Below, piece after piece: positions 31,482 through 40,291 of a stretch of DNA of 64,000 nt. Position numbers and translations under genes: made by a program. Below the pieces are notes generated by a model. It searched no databases and was not told where the DNA came from. It saw only the letters and a list, made by a program, of their open reading frames with translations. Positions within the stretch are counted from its first letter, which is position 1. Each line of letters opens with the position of its first letter. This DNA comes from a bacterium. Its GTDB lineage: Bacteria > Vulcanimicrobiota > Xenobia > Xenobiales > Xenobiaceae. The stretch is taken from assembly GCA_022839105.1 (NCBI GenBank), contig JALHDH010000009.1:1-64000 (forward strand), read 5' to 3'.

Positions 31482-31551
31482 GTCCCGAATCGCCCCGACC
31501 AGGGCCCGGCCCCCGAGCCGGTGAAGAATGCGGTTCAAAGGAGCGATGAAG

Positions 31552-31908
31552 ATGCCACGAACCGTATTCTCCCTCTTCGGCGCCGGTTGGGCCCTGATCC
31601 TGATCGGCCTGGGTCTGGCGCTGTTCTACTTCCTGGCCTACGACACCACGGTCCAGGTCCAGGGGCTGGCCTCGATCGTGGCCGAGATGGTCCAGGGGGA
31701 TCGGGTCCACAACAACGGGTTCCTGAACAACCGGCTCTGCGGTGTGGTCCTGGGCAGCACCCTGGCCCTCCTGGGCGGGGTCCTGCTCGTGCTCGGGGGG
31801 CTCCACGAGTCCGCCTCCAGTCAGCACCGGGTTGTGGTCCTGCTGACGGTCCTGGCCAACAAGCAGGGAGCCAACCAGAAGGACCTCGACGACGCCCTGG
31901 GGAGGTAG
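31552..31908 (+). CDS. Small two-helix membrane protein (118 aa)
   Basis: Two hydrophobic helices, at about residues 6-28 and 62-82, enclose a periplasmic loop (YDTTVQVQGLASIVAEMVQG, then VHNNGFLNNRLCG). A soluble tail follows. The Asn-rich 'LNNR' before the second helix resembles small uncharacterised inner-membrane proteins, but I do not know a function. ATG 31552 is chosen because AAAGGAG is eight bases upstream; earlier in-frame ATGs crowd that site. It ends eight bases from the opposing ddl stop. Confidence 0.7.
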   Translation: MPRTVFSLFGAGWALILIGLGLALFYFLAYDTTVQVQGLASIVAEMVQGDRVHNNGFLNNRLCGVVLGSTLALLGGVLLVLGGLHESASSQHRVVVLLTVLANKQGANQKDLDDALGR

Positions 31909-31916
31909 AAGACCCT

Positions 31917-33032
31917 CTATCCGGCCGGCCGCACCCGGTTGCGCTGGCGATCCTCGAAGCGCTGGAAGGCAAAGGCCACCAACCGGTCCAGCAACTCGGC
32001 GAAGGGCACCCCGCTGGCCTCCCAGAGCCTTCCGAACATGGAGATCGGAGTGAAGCCGGGCATGGTATTCACTTCGCTGAGCCAGATCTGCCCCTCGGAG
32101 TCCATGAGGAAGTCGACCCGGGCCAACCCGTTCAGGTCCAGGGCCTTCCAGGCCTGGGCGGCCAGGTGCCGGGCGCGGTCGGTCTCCTCGGCGGTCAGGG
32201 GGGCGGGGATCTGGGGTGGGGGATTCTCCCGGGCGAAGTACTTGGTCTGATAATCGTAGAAAGGCCCGCAGTGGCGGATCTCCCCCACGACCGAGACTTC
32301 AGGGACCTCGTTGCCGATCACTCCGATCTCCAGCTCCCGGGGAGATTCCACGGCCCTCTCGACGAGGATCTTGCGGTCGAACTCCGCGGCATGGTTCAGC
32401 GCCCCGAGCAGCTCCTCGGGCGTGCGAGCCCGCCGGATCCCGACGCTGGAGCCCAGGTTGGCAGGCTTGACGAAACAGGGCAATCCCGGGTTTTCCAGGC
32501 ATTCGGCCAGCACCGACTCCGGCTCGAGGTCCAGGCGATGGCGCAGGACCACCCGATCCGGCAGGACAGGCAGGCCCGCGGCCCGCAACAACCCCTTCAT
32601 GAGGGCTTTGTCCATCCCCACGGCGGACCCGGAGACCCCGGCCCCCACGTAGGGCAGACCTGCCATCTCCAGCAGGCCCTGGATGGTGCCATCCTCGCCG
32701 TAGGTCCCGTGAAGGATCGGAAAGACCACGTCCAGCCCGACGAATTCGGGCGCCGTCCCATCCGCCCCCTCGCCGATGGAGACCAGGGTCCGCTCGCCCG
32801 CCCCGGGACACAGGCCCAGCGCTCCGCGCAGCCCCTCGGCACGACCGGCCTCCAGGGCGGCCCGGGCTGAGCCCGGTGAGAGCCAGCGCCCCTCGCGGGT
32901 GATGGCCAGGGGAATGACCTGGTAGCGCCGAGGGTCGAGCCCGGCCACGATGGAACGCGCCGAAAGGACGCTGATCTCGTGTTCAGCCGAACGGCCACCG
33001 AAGAGGACACCGAGACGGATCTTGCTGTTCAT
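31917..33032 (-). CDS. ddl: D-alanine--D-alanine ligase
   Basis: A 371-residue ATP-grasp ligase that makes the D-Ala-D-Ala of peptidoglycan. Signatures in order: LFGGRSAEHEISVLSARSI at the N-terminus, FPILHGTYGEDGTIQGLLEM, the ATP-grasp lysine region CFVKPANLGSSVGIRR, and the metal site ARVDFLMDSEG...WLSEVNTMPGFT. Length is typical. The start has only a weak ribosome binding site. It is divergent from metG with 109 bases between, and not in a mur cluster. Confidence 0.95.
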   Translation of the reverse strand: MNSKIRLGVLFGGRSAEHEISVLSARSIVAGLDPRRYQVIPLAITREGRWLSPGSARAALEAGRAEGLRGALGLCPGAGERTLVSIGEGADGTAPEFVGLDVVFPILHGTYGEDGTIQGLLEMAGLPYVGAGVSGSAVGMDKALMKGLLRAAGLPVLPDRVVLRHRLDLEPESVLAECLENPGLPCFVKPANLGSSVGIRRARTPEELLGALNHAAEFDRKILVERAVESPRELEIGVIGNEVPEVSVVGEIRHCGPFYDYQTKYFARENPPPQIPAPLTAEETDRARHLAAQAWKALDLNGLARVDFLMDSEGQIWLSEVNTMPGFTPISMFGRLWEASGVPFAELLDRLVAFAFQRFEDRQRNRVRPAG

Positions 33033-33141
33033 GGCCGGAGCATTCGCAACCAGTCCCGGGGAGCCTGCCCGTTCGCCCACACAGGAGCCGGCGCGCTCCC
33101 CGCGAAGCCCCGGGCCGATCCCGACCCCTGGAGGCCTGCCC

Positions 33142-34800
33142 ATGTCCCGACCGATCCTGGTGGCCGTCGCCTGGCCCTACGCCAATGGCCCTCTGCACCT
33201 GGGGCACGTGGCCGGCTGTTACCTGCCGGCCGATGAATTCGCCCGCTACCACCGCATGAAGGGCGACCGGGTCCTGATGGTCTCGGGAACCGACCAGCAC
33301 GGCACGCCCATCACGGTGCGAGCCCAGGCCGAAGGGATCACCCCCGTGGAGGTGGCCGAGCGCTACCACCGATTGATCGTCGACTCCTTCGACCGACTGG
33401 GGATCCGCTGGGAGTTGTTCACCAGCACCCACACCGAGAACCATCGGCAGGTGGTCCAGGACCTCTTCCTGGACCTGTACCGCAAGGGGTTCATCGTCAC
33501 CCAGACCCAGGAGCAGCTCTACTGCCCCCAGGAGGAGCGTTTCCTGCCCGACCGCTACGTCGAGGGGCGCTGCCCCCACTGCGGACACGAGAAGGCTCGA
33601 GGCGACCAGTGCGAGGCCTGCGGGCGGACCCTGGACCCCGAGGACCTGGGCGAGCCCCGCTGCAAGACCTGCGGCACCTCGCCGGTTCCCCGCCAGACCG
33701 AGCACTTCTTCTTCCGCTGGTCGGCCTTCAACGATCGCCTGGTGGAGTGGCTGGCCGACAAGCCCCACTGGCGCTCCAACGTGGTGAACTTCTCGCGCCG
33801 CTACCTGCAGGAAGGGCTGCGGGATTCCGCCATCTCGAGGGATATCGACTGGGGCATCCCCGTCCCCGTCGAAGGCTATGAGGGCAAGCGCATCTACGTC
33901 TGGTGGGAGGCCGTGATCGGCTATCTCTCGGCCAGCATCGAGTGGGCCAGCCTCCAGGGCCGGCCCGAGGCCTGGAAGGACTGGTGGGAGGACCCCGAGG
34001 CCCGCACCTTCTACTTCATCGGCAAGGACAACATCCCGTTCCACTCGATCCGCTGGCCGGCGGTCTTGATGGGTCGTGGCGGCTTGAACCTGCCCTTCGA
34101 CGTGCCGGCCAACGAGTTCCTGAACCTGGAGGGTCGCAAGTTCTCGACCTCCGAGAACTGGGCCGTGTGGACCAACGACTTCCTGGATCGCTACGACCCG
34201 GATCCGCTGCGCTACATCCTGACCGCCGCCGCTCCGGAGGGGTCCGACACCGACTTCTCCTGGAGCGAGTTCCACCGGCGCAACAACGACGAGCTGGTGG
34301 GCTGGTGGGGCAACCTGGTCCACCGCAGCATGACCTTCACGGCCAGACACTTCGAAGGGCGGATCCCGGTCGCCCACCAGGCCCCCGAGGATCAGGCCAT
34401 CCTGGATCAAGCCCGGCAGGCCTTCGAGAAGATCGGCGGCCTCCTGGAGGCCTGCCAGTTCAAGTCGGCCCTGGCCGAGGCCATGGAACTGGCCCGGGAA
34501 GGGAACCGCTACTTCGACAACCAGGCCCCCTGGAAGCTGGTCAAGACCGACAAGGACCGGGCGGGAACGGTCATGGCCACCATGGTGCGCCTGATCGCCG
34601 CCCTGCGGGTGCTGCTGACGCCGTTCCTGCCCAACAGCAGCCGCGTCCTGCACTCCGTGCTGGGACTCTCCGGCGACCCCGAGGCAGGCCCCTGGGCCAT
34701 GCCGGAACTCCCTGAAGGGCACGTTCTGGGCGAGCCCCGCCCCCTCTTCAAGAAGCTCGACGAGAGCCTGGTCGAAGAGGAGCGGGCCCGCCTGGGTTGA
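33142..34800 (+). CDS. metG: Methionyl-tRNA synthetase
   Basis: A 552-residue class I synthetase. The HIGH-type motif is PYANGPLHLGH, the KMSKS-type motif is GRKFSTSENW, and the metal-binding knuckle has CPHCGH, CEACG and CKTCGTSP, i.e. three CxxC pairs. The anticodon-binding helical domain fills the last 190 residues; the optional C-terminal tRNA-binding (EMAP-like) domain is absent. GGAGG precedes ATG 33142, which was preferred to a longer in-frame upstream extension without coding character. No T-box or other leader structure was seen in the short upstream region. Confidence 0.97.
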   Translation: MSRPILVAVAWPYANGPLHLGHVAGCYLPADEFARYHRMKGDRVLMVSGTDQHGTPITVRAQAEGITPVEVAERYHRLIVDSFDRLGIRWELFTSTHTENHRQVVQDLFLDLYRKGFIVTQTQEQLYCPQEERFLPDRYVEGRCPHCGHEKARGDQCEACGRTLDPEDLGEPRCKTCGTSPVPRQTEHFFFRWSAFNDRLVEWLADKPHWRSNVVNFSRRYLQEGLRDSAISRDIDWGIPVPVEGYEGKRIYVWWEAVIGYLSASIEWASLQGRPEAWKDWWEDPEARTFYFIGKDNIPFHSIRWPAVLMGRGGLNLPFDVPANEFLNLEGRKFSTSENWAVWTNDFLDRYDPDPLRYILTAAAPEGSDTDFSWSEFHRRNNDELVGWWGNLVHRSMTFTARHFEGRIPVAHQAPEDQAILDQARQAFEKIGGLLEACQFKSALAEAMELAREGNRYFDNQAPWKLVKTDKDRAGTVMATMVRLIAALRVLLTPFLPNSSRVLHSVLGLSGDPEAGPWAMPELPEGHVLGEPRPLFKKLDESLVEEERARLG

Positions 34801-34816
34801 GCCACCCCGGGGGGGG

Positions 34817-35863
34817 CTACTTCTTCAGGGTCTCGATGTCGATCACGAAGCGATAACGCACGTCTGAAGCCAGCACCCGCTCGAAGGCCTGGTTGATCTC
34901 CCCTGCGGGGATGAGTTCGATCTGCGGAGCGATCCCGTGCCCGGCGCAGAAGTCCAGGACCTCCTGGGTCTCGCGGATGCCGCCGATCAGGGAGCCTGCA
35001 AAGGAGCGGCGCTTCATCAGCAAGGAGAAGACCTGGACGGCCAGGGGTTCGGACGGAGCCCCGACGTTCACCATCGTGCCGTCCACGGCCAGAAGCGAGA
35101 GATACGCGTTCAGGTCGAGCCTGGCGCTGACGGTGTTCAGGATCAGGTCGAAGGTGTTCGCCAGCTTCTTGAAGGTCTCGGGATCGCTGGTCGCGTGGTA
35201 GTGGTCCGCGCCGAGGCGCAGGCCATCCTCCAACTTGCTCAGGGTCTGCGAGAGGACCGTCACCTCGGCGCCCATGGCGTGCGCCAACTGCACGGCCATG
35301 TGGCCCAGCCCCCCCATGCCGACGATGGCAACCTTCTTGCCCGGGCCCGCGCCCCAACGACGCAGGGGCGAATAGGTGGTGATCCCGGCGCACAGGATCG
35401 GGGCGGCCACCGAGAGGTCCAGGGCCTCCGGGATCCGGACCGCGAAGTCTTCAGGCACCACCAGGTGGGTGGAATAGCCCCCGTGCGTCAAATCGCCGTG
35501 GCGATCCACGCTGCCGTAGGTCATGGTGGCGCCCTGATGGCAGTACTGCTCTTCTCCCTTATGGCAGGAGGGACACGTGCGACAGGAGTCGACCATGCAC
35601 CCCACGCCGACCCGGTCGCCGACGGCGTGGCGGGTCACCTCGGAGCCGACCGCGGCGACGATCCCGGCGATCTCGTGCCCCGGCGCCACAGGGTAGGTCA
35701 CCTGCCCCCAGTCCCCACGGACATGATGGATGTCGGAATGGCAGATCCCGCAGTACTTGATGTCGATCAGGATGTCCCGAGGTCCGATCTCGCGACGTGA
35801 GAGGGTGAGCGGCCCGAGCGGTTCGGTAGCCGAGAAGGCGGCGTAGGCGTGGACGTCGTGCAT
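34817..35863 (-). CDS. NAD(P)-dependent zinc alcohol dehydrogenase (YahK/CAD-like)
   Basis: A 348-residue medium-chain dehydrogenase. Catalytic zinc ligands are Cys in YCGICHSDIHHV, His-Glu in VAPGHEIAGIV and a third Cys in APILCAGITTYSPL. The structural zinc has four Cys in SCRTCPSCHKGEEQYC. The cofactor loop is VGMGGLGHMAV. Sequence such as VGVGCMVDSCRTC, FDLILNTVSA and GSLIGGIRETQEVLDFC closely follows E. coli YahK, an NADPH-dependent aldehyde reductase. It is convergent with metG, 16 bases away, and forms a single-gene unit. Confidence 0.92.
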   Translation of the reverse strand: MHDVHAYAAFSATEPLGPLTLSRREIGPRDILIDIKYCGICHSDIHHVRGDWGQVTYPVAPGHEIAGIVAAVGSEVTRHAVGDRVGVGCMVDSCRTCPSCHKGEEQYCHQGATMTYGSVDRHGDLTHGGYSTHLVVPEDFAVRIPEALDLSVAAPILCAGITTYSPLRRWGAGPGKKVAIVGMGGLGHMAVQLAHAMGAEVTVLSQTLSKLEDGLRLGADHYHATSDPETFKKLANTFDLILNTVSARLDLNAYLSLLAVDGTMVNVGAPSEPLAVQVFSLLMKRRSFAGSLIGGIRETQEVLDFCAGHGIAPQIELIPAGEINQAFERVLASDVRYRFVIDIETLKK

Positions 35864-35976
35864 GGTTCCTCCAGGTCAAGGTGGCCTCGGGGGGCTCAGG
35901 GCTCCTGCTCCCGGGCAGGGCATGGTTCGGCCTGGAGTCCGCCTTCCTGCTGCTCCGCCCGGCGGTCCGGCATGAA

Positions 35977-36006
35977 AGAAGGCCCCCCCGCGAGGGTGGG
36001 CCTTCT
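35977..36006 (-). terminator. Terminator of the 421-residue module protein gene
   Basis: On the minus strand a 9-bp outer stem (AGAAGGCCC/GGGCCTTCT) with an inner C/G-rich extension is followed by TTTC. It lies 23 bases after the stop of the gene that starts at 37295. Confidence 0.75.
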
Positions 36007-36029
36007 CGAACGAACCAGTGCGCGATGGA

Positions 36030-37295
36030 CTAGCCGGCAGCCTGGCTGGCCGCCACCTGCTGTTCGAACATCATCTGCTGGACCCGCGGGTCGGAGAGCA
36101 GGGCGGTCTGGAGCTCGACCAGCTCGCTGTAGATGGGGCCGGCCGAAGGATGGGTCTTCAGGCCGTCCTCCACCTTGAGGTATTCGACAGCCTCGGCCCC
36201 TTCGGGGTTCTGGATGGCTGCGGGCATCAGCTCCTGCATCTGCTGCAGGGTTCCGGCGATGCTGGGGTCGGCCATCAACCGGGCCTGCAGATCCTGGACC
36301 CGGGCGCTGATCTGCTGGATCTGCTCGTCGGAAAGGCTGGGAGGAGCCTGGGCCTCCGCGGCTGCAGGAGCCTGCTGCGGGGTCGCGGCGGTGGCGGGCA
36401 TCGCAGCGGGAGCCGGGGTCGAGGCCTCCTTGGCCGCCTGGACCTCCGGCGAACTCGAGGCGACCACCTGCGGCTTCTGCGGGGTGCCCGAGCCGGCCTC
36501 GTTGGCGGCCGGCTTGTCCTTGGTGAAGATGTTCTTGAACTTCTCGGCGATCTTGCCACCGATGGCCTTGAGGGCCCCGCGCATCCCGAAGACCATCGAA
36601 CCCAGGCCCAGGGCCACCGCGCCCACCGCCACGACGGCAGGAGCACCCAGGGCGGCGGCGATCATCGCCCCGCTGGAGACGATGCTGATGCCGCTCATGA
36701 TCGCCTTGTCCCGGGCCCCCTTGACGATCTCGTCGATGGGGACATCGCGAACGCCCGCGACCATCTTGCCCTCTTCGTTGCGGACCGGCACCTGCATGGG
36801 AATGCTCTCGGTGCCCTTGGCCTTCAGGCCCTCATAGAAGTGCTTGGCGTCGAGGGCTTCCTTCAACTGGTCGGCCCCCGTCAAGAGGCCCACGGCCCCG
36901 CCGATCCCGGCCAGTTGACCGGCCATGGCCGCCGGGATCCCCCAGGAGCCCCAACCCGCCAGGCTGTAGACGCCGATGCCACCGGCCATCTGGCCCAGGG
37001 AGCTGGCCACGCTCTTGCCGCGGGCCACCTTCAGTCCGGCCGGAGAGTCGCCCACCTTGGGGACCATGCCCTGGGGCAGGGTCTCCTCCTGGACCTGGGC
37101 GACCAGTTTCTGGACCTCGGCCTGGTTGGTGATGATCGCGTCATGGGGAAGCAACTGGACCTGGAAATCGTCGATGGGCATCCGGCCCGTCTTGGGATCC
37201 ACCACCAGCATGTCCCCGGGGACCTGCAACGGAACGTTGACCTCGGTCATCCCCTTGGTCTGGGATGAAACGGACGGGTTGCTCTGGATGTTCAT
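36030..37295 (-). CDS. Hydrophobic-module protein of unknown function (421 aa)
   Basis: Not recognised. A Ser/Asn/Gln-rich start (MNIQSNPSVSSQTKG) and a polar region lead to a Gly/Ala-rich hydrophobic pair at about 95-150 and 195-240 (GSWGIPAAMAGQLAGIGGAV, then MIAAALGAPAVVAVGAVALG). An Ala/Pro/Gln-rich linker follows, then a helical, Gln-rich C-terminal domain (LSDEQIQQISARVQDLQARL). No Sec signal is present. The GA-x-A-L-G-A-P-A segment closely resembles the units of the 365-residue protein at 12219-13316. GAGGAG is seven bases before the ATG. It is a single-gene unit with its own terminator. Confidence 0.7.
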   Translation of the reverse strand: MNIQSNPSVSSQTKGMTEVNVPLQVPGDMLVVDPKTGRMPIDDFQVQLLPHDAIITNQAEVQKLVAQVQEETLPQGMVPKVGDSPAGLKVARGKSVASSLGQMAGGIGVYSLAGWGSWGIPAAMAGQLAGIGGAVGLLTGADQLKEALDAKHFYEGLKAKGTESIPMQVPVRNEEGKMVAGVRDVPIDEIVKGARDKAIMSGISIVSSGAMIAAALGAPAVVAVGAVALGLGSMVFGMRGALKAIGGKIAEKFKNIFTKDKPAANEAGSGTPQKPQVVASSSPEVQAAKEASTPAPAAMPATAATPQQAPAAAEAQAPPSLSDEQIQQISARVQDLQARLMADPSIAGTLQQMQELMPAAIQNPEGAEAVEYLKVEDGLKTHPSAGPIYSELVELQTALLSDPRVQQMMFEQQVAASQAAG

Positions 37296-37373
37296 CGGTC
37301 AACTCCTCGGATGGAATCCCCTGGACGGCGCCCCCCCGAAAGGAGCCACCACCGCAGCGTGGTATACGACAAG

Positions 37374-37381
37374 ACTATACT
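37374..37381. promoter_or_regulatory. Overlapping divergent -10 elements
   Basis: ACTATACT contains TATACT reading right and TATAGT reading left, between the 421-residue gene and the 99-residue gene. Neither has a good -35 at normal spacing, so this is tentative. A 7-bp inverted repeat (CAGCAAC...GTTGCTG, 37400-37421) lies just to the right and could be an operator or a leader hairpin. Confidence 0.35.
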
Positions 37382-37461
37382 AGTTCGGGCCACGGCCGGC
37401 AGCAACGGCAAGATGTTGCTGACATGCAAAAAAACAGGCCGTCCCCCCCACTGGAGGCTCA

Positions 37462-37761
37462 GTGACCGTTCCTGAAATGACCGGACAGACCGCCGAGAAA
37501 CGCCTCGAGGAGGCGGGCGAGGAACTGGGCCGCGCGCTGGCCGCCCTCCCCCCCGAGGTCAAGACGATGGTGCGCGAGCTCAAACAGAACGTCGAGCGGG
37601 AATTCGAAGAGCAGCGCAAGCAGGGCAACTACATGGACCGCTCGGTCTTCTTCGCCGCCGCCCTGATCGGACATGAGGAGATCCGCGACGAGAACCTGAT
37701 CCGCGCCGCCGCCAACTACGTGGACGCCGACCACGCCTTCATGAAGGCCCAGCAGGCCTGA
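37462..37761 (+). CDS. Small charged helical protein of unknown function (99 aa)
   Basis: Not recognised. Mostly charged helix (ELKQNVEREFEEQRKQG) with a short hydrophobic patch (SVFFAAALIG) and an Ala-rich end. No signal peptide. The start is GTG with TGGAGG four bases upstream; an ATG lies five codons in. It is convergent with the FHA gene, leaving 19 bases. Confidence 0.65.
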   Translation: MTVPEMTGQTAEKRLEEAGEELGRALAALPPEVKTMVRELKQNVEREFEEQRKQGNYMDRSVFFAAALIGHEEIRDENLIRAAANYVDADHAFMKAQQA

Positions 37762-37780
37762 GTCCGGGCGGGTCCTGGGC

Positions 37781-38458
37781 CTACTCGTCCGCCTCGCGCA
37801 GTCGAGCCGCCAGGCCCGGCAGGACCCAGACCCGAAGCACGGACTCTCCGATGCCGACGCGGGTTCCGGACTTCACGGGCGTGGGTTCGGTGACCTGGCG
37901 TCGGCCCAGGCGGGTGCCGTTGTGGCTCTGCAGGTCCTCCAGGACCACCTTGCCCTCCTCGGTCACGTGCAGCCGCAGATGCTGGCGCGACAGGCCCGGG
38001 TCCACCAGGCGGAGATCCGCCTCCGGTCCCCGGCCGATCACGACGCCTTCGCAGGAGATGCCCCAGAGGCCCCCTCCGGCGGGGCCTTCAACCCCTTCGA
38101 CCATGCCCAGGGCCGGAATTCCCCGGCCATCGGTCCAGCGGACCTCGACATCCTCCAGGCCGGCCTCCGGGCCGACGGTCCGGACCTCGAAAGGCCCCAG
38201 GGTCCGGAATCCCCTCTGCTGCATCTCGGTCGAGACCAGACGCAGCACCTCTTCCGAGAACCCCTCAGGAACCCCCTCCAGATCCGGGAAGGGCACCATG
38301 ACCAGGTTCGGAACCAGTGTCATGTTGCCACAACGCCGACGGCTGTCCAGAAGGGTCCGCACCGCGGCCCGCGAGGCCTCCAGGGCGTGCATCTGCACTC
38401 CCGTTCCTCCTTCGAGTCGCTCTTCAAGAAGCCGTTCCAGACTTCGCAGCCAACCCAT
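37781..38458 (-). CDS. FHA-domain protein (FhaA-like, DUF3662 plus FHA)
   Basis: A 225-residue two-domain protein. The N-terminal part opens with an amphipathic helix (GWLRSLERLLEERLEGG) and continues in the style of the DUF3662 domain of actinobacterial FhaA. The C-terminal FHA domain (about 135-220) has the phosphothreonine-binding residues Gly-Arg at 142-143, Ser157-Arg-Gln-His160 and Asn180-Gly. It should bind phosphorylated protein partners, perhaps targets of the kinase at 45917-49537. GGAGG sits eight bases from ATG 38458, and it begins four bases after rlmN, so it belongs to the rlmN operon. Confidence 0.85.
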   Translation of the reverse strand: MGWLRSLERLLEERLEGGTGVQMHALEASRAAVRTLLDSRRRCGNMTLVPNLVMVPFPDLEGVPEGFSEEVLRLVSTEMQQRGFRTLGPFEVRTVGPEAGLEDVEVRWTDGRGIPALGMVEGVEGPAGGGLWGISCEGVVIGRGPEADLRLVDPGLSRQHLRLHVTEEGKVVLEDLQSHNGTRLGRRQVTEPTPVKSGTRVGIGESVLRVWVLPGLAARLREADE

Positions 38459-38462
38459 GGCA

Positions 38463-39623
38463 TCAACCTCCCGCGCCTGGTGCGAGCGGAACCTCCGTCC
38501 GAGGCGATCCGTCCGCATGGCGGTGGATCTCCCGGAGTCGGAGCTGCCCGCAGGCAGCGTCGATATCGGAGCCCTTCTCACGCCGCACGGTGCAGCGCAG
38601 TCCCCCCTGCTGGACTCGATCCTGGAAGGCCTGCACCCGGCTCTTCGAGCTCCGGCGGAAGAACGGGTGATCGACGGGGTTCCAGGGGATCAGGTTGACC
38701 AGGGAGCGGATCCCGCCCAGCAACTCCACCAGCCGGTCCGCCTCCTCCAGCGAATCGTTGACCCCCTCGAGCATGACGTATTCGAAGGTCATCCGTCGCC
38801 CCGTGGCGGCCTGATAGTCCCGGCATGCCGCCAGCAGTTCCTGGATCTTCCAGCGCCGGTTGACGGGCATGAGGCGATCCCTGAGATCGTCCCGGGTGGC
38901 GTGCAGGGAGACGGCCAGCTTCAGGGGCAGCCTCTTCTCGGCCAGACGACGGATCGCGGGGACCACCCCTGAGGTCGAGATGGCGATGTGGCGCATCCCG
39001 ATTCCCAGGCCATCCCCGTGGTTGAGGATGCGGATGGCCCGCAGGAGGTTTCGGAAGTTGTGCAGGGGCTCACCGATGCCCATGAAGACGACATTGGCCA
39101 CCCGTTCTCCGCGAGGATCGACCAGACGCTGGATCGCCAGGACCTGATCCACCATCTCCCAGGCCTGGAGATTGCGCAGCAGGCCCGACTTGCCCGAAGC
39201 GCAGAACTCGCATCCCATCGCGCACCCCACCTGGCTGGAAAGGCAGACCGCCAGACGTCCAGGCCCGAGATGTTCCAGGTAGCGCATCCGCACGCTCTCG
39301 ATGGGGTTGCCGTCGGGAAGGGTGAAGAGGAACTTGGTGGTATCCTGGAGCGACTCCTCAGGGGAAGCCAGATGAAGGGTCGGGAGGGCGGCCACCTCCT
39401 CCAGGACCTGGCGGAAGGCCCGGGAGAGGTCCGTCATCTCGGCAAAGGACCCGGCCCTGCGGACGTACAGCCAGCGGACCAGTTGTCGGGCCCGATAGGG
39501 CGACTCTCCCAGGAGGCGCACGAAGGCCTCGAGTTCGGAAGGCAGGAGCTCCTTGAGGTTCACCTTCCCGCCATGGAGGCGATCCGGGAAGCTGCGGACC
39601 AGTTCCTCCGGGCAGCCGGACAT
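38463..39623 (-). CDS. rlmN: 23S rRNA (adenine-2503-C2)-methyltransferase RlmN
   Basis: A 386-residue radical-SAM methyltransferase. The iron-sulfur motif is CAMGCEFC with the preceding LSSQVGC, the SAM-contact GIGEPLHNF follows, and the methyl-carrying Cys is in the C-terminal DIDAACGQL. It methylates A2503 of 23S rRNA and A37 of some tRNAs. The ATG shares one base with the stop of the upstream lipoprotein gene. A GTG before NLKELLP is another possible start. The last 20 residues are a variable tail. Its closeness to fmt/def fits the Bacillus-type neighbourhood. Confidence 0.96.
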   Translation of the reverse strand: MSGCPEELVRSFPDRLHGGKVNLKELLPSELEAFVRLLGESPYRARQLVRWLYVRRAGSFAEMTDLSRAFRQVLEEVAALPTLHLASPEESLQDTTKFLFTLPDGNPIESVRMRYLEHLGPGRLAVCLSSQVGCAMGCEFCASGKSGLLRNLQAWEMVDQVLAIQRLVDPRGERVANVVFMGIGEPLHNFRNLLRAIRILNHGDGLGIGMRHIAISTSGVVPAIRRLAEKRLPLKLAVSLHATRDDLRDRLMPVNRRWKIQELLAACRDYQAATGRRMTFEYVMLEGVNDSLEEADRLVELLGGIRSLVNLIPWNPVDHPFFRRSSKSRVQAFQDRVQQGGLRCTVRREKGSDIDAACGQLRLREIHRHADGSPRTEVPLAPGAGG

Positions 39624-40189
39624 CAGAAGAGGTCCATCCCCGCGATCTGCCAGCTGCCCTCGATCTGACGCATCACGAAGCGGCCCAGACGCAGGCGGAT
39701 GGTGGCAGAGGTGCCGTCGGTGTCCTCGAAGGTCATGGCCTCGGTGCCGATGATGGGCACGCTGGACAGAACCTCCACCGTCCCATCCGGAAGGGACTTG
39801 AACTCTGCGAAACCGGACTGGAAGTCCTGCAGTCGATAGTCCTCGTGACGGAAGATGTCCTCGTGGAAGGCCCGGAAGGCGTCCCGAATCTCCTGGTCCG
39901 CCCCGACTTTTTCGGGGTGGCGGGCCTGGTATTCCCCAGCCGTGGCCTCGATGGCCAGGTGGATCCGCCCCAGGACGCCCTCCAGGTCCCGGGCTTCGTA
40001 GGCGGCATGCAGACCTTCCAGGACCTCCAGGATGGCGGCCTGTGCCTCGTCATCCAGCGCGGCTTCCTCGCGGATCGAGGGAGCCGAGGCTTCACCTGAG
40101 GCGGAACCCCGAGCCGGATCTTCGGTCCGATCACAACCGGCAACCAGGAGGAACGCGGCCAGCAGGGCCACGGCGCAGCGGAGAAGCAT
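39623..40189 (-). CDS. Lipoprotein with NTF2-like domain
   Basis: A 188-residue exported lipoprotein: signal peptide RCAVALLAAFLLVAGC with the lipobox ending at Cys19. The mature part (50-188) has the helix-then-sheet pattern of SnoaL/NTF2-like folds (ILEVLEGLHAAYEARDLEGV, then SGFAEFKSLPDGTVEVLS and GRFVMRQIEGSWQIAGMDLF). Function unknown. AAGGA stands seven bases before the ATG. Its stop overlaps the rlmN start by one base. Confidence 0.75.
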   Translation of the reverse strand: MLLRCAVALLAAFLLVAGCDRTEDPARGSASGEASAPSIREEAALDDEAQAAILEVLEGLHAAYEARDLEGVLGRIHLAIEATAGEYQARHPEKVGADQEIRDAFRAFHEDIFRHEDYRLQDFQSGFAEFKSLPDGTVEVLSSVPIIGTEAMTFEDTDGTSATIRLRLGRFVMRQIEGSWQIAGMDLF

Positions 40190-40291
40190 CGGGGTTCCTT
40201 TCAGGGCATCAGGAGGCCCGCAGCAGGGCTCTGGGTGATTATACCACCGCGAGCAAGCCGCCCTGACAGGCCCATCCCGGACGAACCCTCC

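Noticed and set aside
33033..33141. T-box or riboswitch leader before metG
   Set aside because: Only 109 bases separate metG from the divergent ddl, and I see no T-box motif or terminator/antiterminator pair.
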